The notes under the pieces: generated by a model
The model's database searches: none
What the model was told of the DNA's origin: nothing
What the model saw: the letters and a program-made list of their open reading frames with translations, nothing else
Made by a program: the position numbers and the translations under genes
Part shown: piece by piece, positions 16,556 through 20,496 of the stretch
Layout: the number at the start of each line of letters is the position of its first letter
Numbering within the stretch: the first letter of the stretch is position 1
Source of the DNA: a virus
IMG/VR virus record: IMGVR_UViG_3300047328_000012
Coordinates: 1-20,496 of that record
Direction: 5' to 3' (one strand)
Length of the DNA stretch: 20,496 nucleotides

Positions 16556-16585
16556 AAAAGCGCGGGCAGCAGCAGCCGCCCGCGC
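16556..16585 (-). terminator. Intrinsic terminator after the capsid gene
   Basis: A perfect 8-base-pair stem, GCGCGGGC with GCCCGCGC (arms 16578-16585 and 16560-16567), encloses a 10-base loop. On the minus strand it is followed at once by TTTT and then a pyrimidine-rich run. It begins 10 bases after the capsid stop. It occupies the place of the T7 T-phi terminator, which follows gene 10. The U-run is short, so readthrough into the tail genes is expected. Confidence 0.75.
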
Positions 16586-16595
16586 GATCAGTCGA

Positions 16596-17498
16596 TTACG
16601 GGCCGCGAACGACAGCCGTGATCTTCTGCAGGAGCGTGCGGCGAACGAGCTTCGCCTGGATGCCGATGGCGGCAGCCGAGAGCTGAACCTTCATCTGCCA
16701 GGGCGTGCCCTGCAGATCAGGGCGCGGGGTCATTGTCACATTCTCGAGATTGACCACGGTATTCGCGCCGAGGGCGCTCCGCTTCCACATGTAGGTGATC
16801 AGCTGTGTCGGCTGGCCTGCAGGAGAATTGAAATAGCTGTCCGGGCAAACGAGATAGGTGATGTTGCGGACAGTTTTCATCTTCATGCGCTGAGCGTTCC
16901 CCCAGGAGAGGCCGTCAGGGCCAGCCCATTGCGTGTTGGCCCATTCCTTGTAAAGGCTGAGCTGAGACGACCACATTTCCGGGATCATGCAGAACGTGGG
17001 ATCGCCGTAATCGTCGGTTCCGAGGCCCGCGATTTCTGCCCGCATCTTTTCAAAGTGCAGGAGATCGGGAACTTCGGCGCCGGTGCCGGTCGTGAGAATG
17101 TTTGCACCACCGTCAGCGGCATAGAATGCATCGAGGGCCCGGCGACGGATGGCATCGCGTTCACGGCGAACCGCCTTGGCGAGGAGCTCGGCAAGTGTTG
17201 CCTGCTCGTTCGGGCCGGCCTTGTAGGCATCCTGGGTGCGCCAGAATTCAGTGCCTTCGTAGTCGTCCATCGTGATCTGAACGGTCGTGAGGCCGGGGTT
17301 GCTCACCGGCACCGCTTCGATCGCGCCGGTCAGCTTGTACATGCTCGAGGTGCCGGTCGCGATCGGGAACTTGATCGTGTTGGCTTCCTGGTCGCCGTTG
17401 ATGAAGGTGTTATCGAGAAGGCCGCCGTTCGCCTGGACGGCGATCGTCACCTTGTCGAGAATTTTTTCTTTGAACCAAGCAGAAATCTGCTGTGACAT
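16596..17498 (-). CDS. Major capsid protein
   Basis: This is a 300-residue protein directly downstream of the scaffold and set apart by intergenic regions on both sides, as expected for the most abundant virion protein. The start has a strong ribosome site (GAGGA, 8 bases before ATG). The sequence suggests a mixed alpha/beta protein: an N-terminal helix (ISAWFKEKILDKV), a loop rich in Gly/Asn, and a charged helix (LLAKAVRRERDAIRRRALDAFY) that could be the spine helix of an HK97-type fold. Beta-rich stretches follow, including ITYLVCPDSYF and NLENVTMTPRPDL. It is shorter than T7 gp10A (345 residues). I see no slippery site that would give a gp10B-like frameshift product. The identification is by context and general character, not by a diagnostic motif. 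Confidence 0.82.
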   Translation of the reverse strand: MSQQISAWFKEKILDKVTIAVQANGGLLDNTFINGDQEANTIKFPIATGTSSMYKLTGAIEAVPVSNPGLTTVQITMDDYEGTEFWRTQDAYKAGPNEQATLAELLAKAVRRERDAIRRRALDAFYAADGGANILTTGTGAEVPDLLHFEKMRAEIAGLGTDDYGDPTFCMIPEMWSSQLSLYKEWANTQWAGPDGLSWGNAQRMKMKTVRNITYLVCPDSYFNSPAGQPTQLITYMWKRSALGANTVVNLENVTMTPRPDLQGTPWQMKVQLSAAAIGIQAKLVRRTLLQKITAVVRGP

Positions 17499-17592
17499 GA
17501 TGAAATCCTCATTGCTGTGCTTCGTTTGCGCAACGTCGAGGGATAGCCAGCCGTTGAAGGGGTCCTGTGAAGGATAGCCCGCCCGTGCCGGG

Positions 17593-17632
17593 TCGCGGCC
17601 CTAGTCGCATGGGAGGCAACCTAGAGCCGCGA
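17593..17632 (-). other. Long RNA stem-loop in the scaffold-capsid intergenic gap
   Basis: Arms at 17593-17604 and 17621-17632 pair over 12 positions, with one position that is a G-U wobble in the minus-strand transcript. Four more pairs (17605-17608 with 17616-17619, including one G-U) extend the stem past a single bulged base to a 7-base loop. No U-run follows on the minus strand, so it does not look like an intrinsic terminator. It may be a processing or stability element, an attenuator, or an operator over the adjacent promoter-like motif. Confidence 0.6.
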
Positions 17633-17636
17633 GAAA

Positions 17637-17650
17637 GCCGTCAAGTGAGG
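17637..17650 (-). promoter_or_regulatory. Promoter-like motif upstream of the capsid gene (copy 1)
   Basis: On the minus strand this reads CCTCACTTGACGGC. It contains CTTGAC, the usual -35 box of alphaproteobacterial housekeeping promoters. Fifteen bases after TTGACG comes TAGGTT, a poor -10 box. It starts one base after the scaffold stop codon. A copy with one mismatch lies at 5048-5061 in front of the tail fibre gene. Whether the host or a phage RNA polymerase reads it cannot be told from the sequence. Confidence 0.42.
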
Positions 17651-17651
17651 A

Positions 17652-18599
17652 TCAGTCGCCGTAGAACTGCTTATATTTGGCATCGAGCGCCTTGGCCTTT
17701 TCCTCATATCCAGGCTGGCCTCGGAGAGCTTCGACGGCGGCTTGCTCGGCGCGCAAGCTTTCGCGGGTCACTCCGCCGGCCGGCGAGCCTCCACCGCCGC
17801 CATTTGGCCCGTTGCCGCCGCCTTGGCTCAGGCCGCGCACCCACTCGAAAAACTGGTGCCCTTTTGCGCTGTCGCCAAGCATGAGCTCGGCATATTTTCC
17901 CGCCTCGGCCGGCAATCCCATGTTCTGCGATGCAAGCGACAGGAAATCATAATTCTCCTGCATGCGCTTGTCGATCGCCGCATCCTGCCCCTTAGGGTCA
18001 AGGCTCTTTGCGGTATCGGGCAGAAGGGCCGCGCGCTCGGCCTTCGGATCGATCGGCGGCTCAAGAAGCCCGGCCTCGGAGGCAGCATTGAGAAAATTCT
18101 GGTAGAGGTTGCCCACGGCGCGCCGGCCGATCCCGTCCTTGATCGCGGCCTCGGCGACAGTCTTGAACAGCGGATCGCTCTTGAGCGCATCAAAATAGGG
18201 CTGATTTTTCTCCTCGATCTTGAAATCGGGGATCTTCCCGAAATCAACCATTTCCTCGAAAGTTTTCACAACGTCGCGCTTGCTGTCGAGCTGGCGATAG
18301 CCATCGAGGGCCTTCTGGTTTTCGGCGATCCGCTTTGCGATGTTGTCGAGCGTTGTCTTGCTGTCGGCACCCTTGAAACTTGGATCGAGCCCCTCAGGCC
18401 AATAGTCGCCGCCGGCAGGAGCGCCGCCGGCAGCCCCTGCAGCATCGCCCGCCTGGGCAGCTGCTGCAGGGGCGCTCCCGTCGCCAGCCGCAGGGGCATT
18501 GCTCTGGCCGGAACCGCCAGGACCGGAACCGTCGCCGCCGGCACCGCTGCCGGCACCGTCAGGGCTCAGAAATCTCGAGATCATCAGAAAGCGTTGCAT
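17652..18599 (-). CDS. Capsid scaffolding (assembly) protein
   Basis: This is a 315-residue acidic protein placed directly before the major capsid gene, the T7 gene 9 position. Scaffolds form the internal core around which the procapsid is built and are lost before or during packaging. Residues about 14 to 65 are a low-complexity Gly/Ser/Ala/Pro tract. The WPEGLDPSFKG motif and a helical, charged body follow, then a second Gly/Asn/Pro linker near 265 to 280. The C-terminus is a charged helix ending KALDAKYKQFYGD; scaffolds usually contact the capsid protein through such a C-terminal helix. The start at 18599 follows the previous stop by three bases and has an AGGGG ribosome site. No sequence motif is diagnostic by itself, so the call depends on composition, length and position. 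Confidence 0.82.
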   Translation of the reverse strand: MQRFLMISRFLSPDGAGSGAGGDGSGPGGSGQSNAPAAGDGSAPAAAAQAGDAAGAAGGAPAGGDYWPEGLDPSFKGADSKTTLDNIAKRIAENQKALDGYRQLDSKRDVVKTFEEMVDFGKIPDFKIEEKNQPYFDALKSDPLFKTVAEAAIKDGIGRRAVGNLYQNFLNAASEAGLLEPPIDPKAERAALLPDTAKSLDPKGQDAAIDKRMQENYDFLSLASQNMGLPAEAGKYAELMLGDSAKGHQFFEWVRGLSQGGGNGPNGGGGGSPAGGVTRESLRAEQAAVEALRGQPGYEEKAKALDAKYKQFYGD

Positions 18600-18602
18600 G
18601 GT

Positions 18603-18974
18603 TTACCCCTTGTGTTGCGCATTGCGCAGTCGCTGGCCTTCGGCAACGGCGCGGCTCAGAACGTGACCAACACCCGCCCTGCCCGCATGTTTTGCCGCTG
18701 CAATTGCTGCCTCCTCGATCGCCTTGAAATCACCGGCCGGATATGGCGCGCGATCGGTAAGCGAGTGCAACCAGGCGAAAACCTTGCTGCCGAGCTCTGT
18801 CTGAGAATAGCGCGCGATCTCGATCAGGAGATCATCTTCGGGCCGGAAGGGATCGGCCGTGAGCGCCGGCGCGAAAGCCTGCTTGAACCACTCCCAACCT
18901 TGCGGCCCCTGGTCCTGGGCCGCCGTCTCGCGCTCCTGATCGCGCGCGCCAAAATGCGCAACCGGTCCACTCAT
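18603..18974 (-). CDS. Small conserved-position protein between portal and scaffold, function unknown
   Basis: I do not recognise this 123-residue protein. It starts at an ATG overlapping the portal stop (TGATG); the GTG one codon upstream is less likely. The N-terminal 30 residues are polar and Gln/Glu-rich. The rest is predicted largely helical, with a WEWFKQAF segment, the hydrophobic stretch DDLLIEIARY, and an Ala-rich helix (EEAAIAAAKHAG) before a basic C-terminus. It has no signal peptide or membrane segment. T7 has no gene between the connector and scaffold genes, so this is an insertion relative to the T7 order. Its place in the head block and its coupling to the portal suggest a role in head assembly or portal function, but this is inference only. 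Confidence 0.75.
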   Translation of the reverse strand: MSGPVAHFGARDQERETAAQDQGPQGWEWFKQAFAPALTADPFRPEDDLLIEIARYSQTELGSKVFAWLHSLTDRAPYPAGDFKAIEEAAIAAAKHAGRAGVGHVLSRAVAEGQRLRNAQHKG

Positions 18975-20496
18975 CACGCGGCCGCCTGTCCTGTTTCAGA
19001 TGCAACAAGGCCCTGAGCAAGCTGAGGAGCGGCGCGGGTTGCCATTTCGGCCATGACAGCATTGCTCTGCTGTTGGGCAACCGCCTCATCGATCTTTGCG
19101 CGCTGCTCCTCGTCAGGAACCAGGCGCTTCGGGATCATCATTGCATCGGCAACCTCGTCGCCGCTCTCGTCAATGTCGAGGTGACGCGGCAGCTTTTCGG
19201 AACCGCCGGCGAGCGCGCGCATCATATCCGCATAGCTCATGATGTTTTTCACGCGCTGAGCATTCATCGCGGCCGCCATGGGCGAGCGCACGCCGACTGT
19301 CGTCACGAGCTCGTTGAAATTCATGAGCCCGCCGAGATAGCCGAACGAATTGAGGATTTCCGCACAACGCGGAACGATATCGGGATGGAGCTCGCGCCAA
19401 AGACGCATGAAGCCGCCGAGGTGAACGCGGCTTTCCTGCTCGAGCAAGCCGGCAATCTCGGAGGCCGATCGCGGCGTGCCCTGGGAGGGCTGCAACCGGC
19501 GATCCATGAGGCTCTCGCGGATTTGCGACTGCATGCCGTCGATCACCATGGAAGCTATGTCGAGCCGGCCGGCGGCAGGGTCAAGGCGCTGCACGTCTGG
19601 GCCGAGCATGCCGCCCGTCGATTGCATCGCCCAGAATGCCCCCGGTGCCATAGCCGCCGTGTCTGGATTGAATGTGCCGGCACGATAACCCCAGATACCG
19701 AGCATCTGGATTGCCGCCGACTTGAGAGCGAGCTCCTGGGCCTTGTTCACTGTCTTGATCGACGGGAGTGCGAGCAGGATCGGCCCACGTCCACGGAGCT
19801 CGCCGGCAACGCGGTAATAGCGCGGCGTTGCCACTGGCTTCGTGCGATAGATTTCGCTCGAGATAAACTCATGGCAGTCGCTGCTCATGTAGGCCCCGAA
19901 TTGCCAAAGCCCATCCGGCCGCCGCCAGAAATCTTGATAGACCTCGACCTCGCTGTAGCCCGTCGAGCCTTTGCACTTGGCTTTGAACTCATCCGAGAAT
20001 TTGCCCTTCGGGAAGGCATCGAGGAGCGCGCAACGCTCGACCATGCGTTTCCAGCTGACCAAGCCCACGCGGCCGTAAGCATCACCATAGAGCGCCACCT
20101 CGTCATTCGGCGGCGTGAAAAAGATGATCGGCTGATCAGGCGTCCCTCGCATCGGGATCATGACGGCGGTGCCGAGGCCGAGATCAATGCAGGCCTCGTG
20201 TGTTGCCGTGTCGAGATCGCCGGCCGTCATGAACGGCGCGATGAATTCTCCGGTCTGCTCGAGCTCGCGCTCGAGGCGCTTGAGCTTCTGAATGCCTTCT
20301 CGGCCCTCCTTCTTGAGAGCCATCGAAACGAGCGGACCAGGCGCGAGCACCGGCGGCTCGGAAAACAAGAGCCGCTGCAGCTCGCCGGCGAGGTGCATGG
20401 CGCTCGTGGGCCCGGTCATATCGAAAAGCTTGTCGGCCGTGCGCTTGCTCTTGCTCGCGCCGCCTGCCTTTCGGTTTGGCAGAACATAATCGTAGG
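18974..20496 (-). CDS. Portal (head-to-tail connector) protein, 5' end beyond the right edge
   Basis: This is the podovirus portal, the dodecameric ring at one capsid vertex through which DNA is packaged and ejected. The reading frame stays open to the window edge. A methionine at 20419 could be taken as the start, but the codons upstream of it read YDYVLPNRK and then DKLFDMTGPTSAMHLAGELQ. That matches the conserved N-terminal part of T7 gp8-type connectors, where a D-x-T-G/A segment precedes the 'LASGLQ'-like helix. The true start is therefore beyond 20496 and probably only a few tens of residues are missing; 507 codons are visible, against 536 residues for T7 gp8. The C-terminal half is helical and ends in an Ala/Gln-rich tail. 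The stop overlaps the next start as TGATG. The family call rests on motif, length and position before the scaffold and capsid genes. Confidence 0.88.
   Translation of the reverse strand, partial: YDYVLPNRKAGGASKSKRTADKLFDMTGPTSAMHLAGELQRLLFSEPPVLAPGPLVSMALKKEGREGIQKLKRLERELEQTGEFIAPFMTAGDLDTATHEACIDLGLGTAVMIPMRGTPDQPIIFFTPPNDEVALYGDAYGRVGLVSWKRMVERCALLDAFPKGKFSDEFKAKCKGSTGYSEVEVYQDFWRRPDGLWQFGAYMSSDCHEFISSEIYRTKPVATPRYYRVAGELRGRGPILLALPSIKTVNKAQELALKSAAIQMLGIWGYRAGTFNPDTAAMAPGAFWAMQSTGGMLGPDVQRLDPAAGRLDIASMVIDGMQSQIRESLMDRRLQPSQGTPRSASEIAGLLEQESRVHLGGFMRLWRELHPDIVPRCAEILNSFGYLGGLMNFNELVTTVGVRSPMAAAMNAQRVKNIMSYADMMRALAGGSEKLPRHLDIDESGDEVADAMMIPKRLVPDEEQRAKIDEAVAQQQSNAVMAEMATRAAPQLAQGLVASETGQAAA

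Noticed and set aside
17490-17500. A capsid frameshift product like T7 gp10B
   Set aside because: No slippery sequence is evident at the capsid 3' end and the gene is followed almost at once by a terminator.
17541-17579. Two direct copies of GGATAGCC 31 bases apart before the capsid gene
   Set aside because: Eight bases in a GC-rich gap is not convincing as an operator without further copies.
20417-20419. Portal start at the methionine at 20419
   Set aside because: The upstream in-frame codons continue to the window edge and encode recognisable portal sequence, so this Met is internal.
1-20496. tRNA genes, CRISPR arrays, insertion sequences or attachment sites
   Set aside because: The window is nearly all dense coding sequence. 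No tRNA-like fold, regular short repeat array, transposase or flanking duplication was seen.

Overview
This window is the late (virion structure and lysis) region of a tailed double-stranded DNA phage or prophage with podovirus architecture. Every supported gene lies on the minus strand, so transcription runs from the right edge to the left. The order portal, scaffold, capsid, two tail tubular proteins, internal ejection proteins, tail fibre, lysis genes closely follows T7 genes 8 to 17.5, although the proteins themselves look far diverged from T7. The DNA is GC-rich (roughly 60% by eye). I found no GANTC site (the CcrM methylation site of Alphaproteobacteria) anywhere in the 20.5 kb when reading by eye. 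Together these point to a phage of an alphaproteobacterial host, perhaps a rhizobial relative. Terminase, replication and any integrase genes are outside the window, so I cannot tell a free phage from a prophage.

Layout, right to left. Head: a portal open at the right edge (18974-20496), an unknown 123-residue protein, a scaffold protein, a 153-base gap with a promoter-like motif and a long hairpin, the major capsid protein, an intrinsic terminator, and a small capsid-proximal protein. Neck and tail: tail tubular proteins A and B. Ejection module: a 178-residue gp14-like protein, a 943-residue protein with a lytic transglycosylase domain, a 595-residue protein, a small DUF6527-like zinc-ribbon protein, and an 849-residue protein. 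Adsorption and lysis: a T7-like tail fibre preceded by a second copy of the promoter-like motif, a GH19-type endolysin with a C-terminal membrane segment, two small membrane proteins (holin candidates), and a membrane-anchored coiled-coil protein. The left end holds a 108-residue unknown protein and a long repeat-containing fibre-like protein that runs off the left edge in a glycine tract.

The genes are tightly packed. Most junctions are stop/start overlaps (TGATG, TAATG, ATGA) or gaps of a few bases, which suggests one translationally coupled late operon. The only sizeable gaps flank the capsid gene and precede the tail fibre, and these are where I see regulatory signals. No RNA gene, CRISPR array, insertion sequence or plus-strand gene could be supported.
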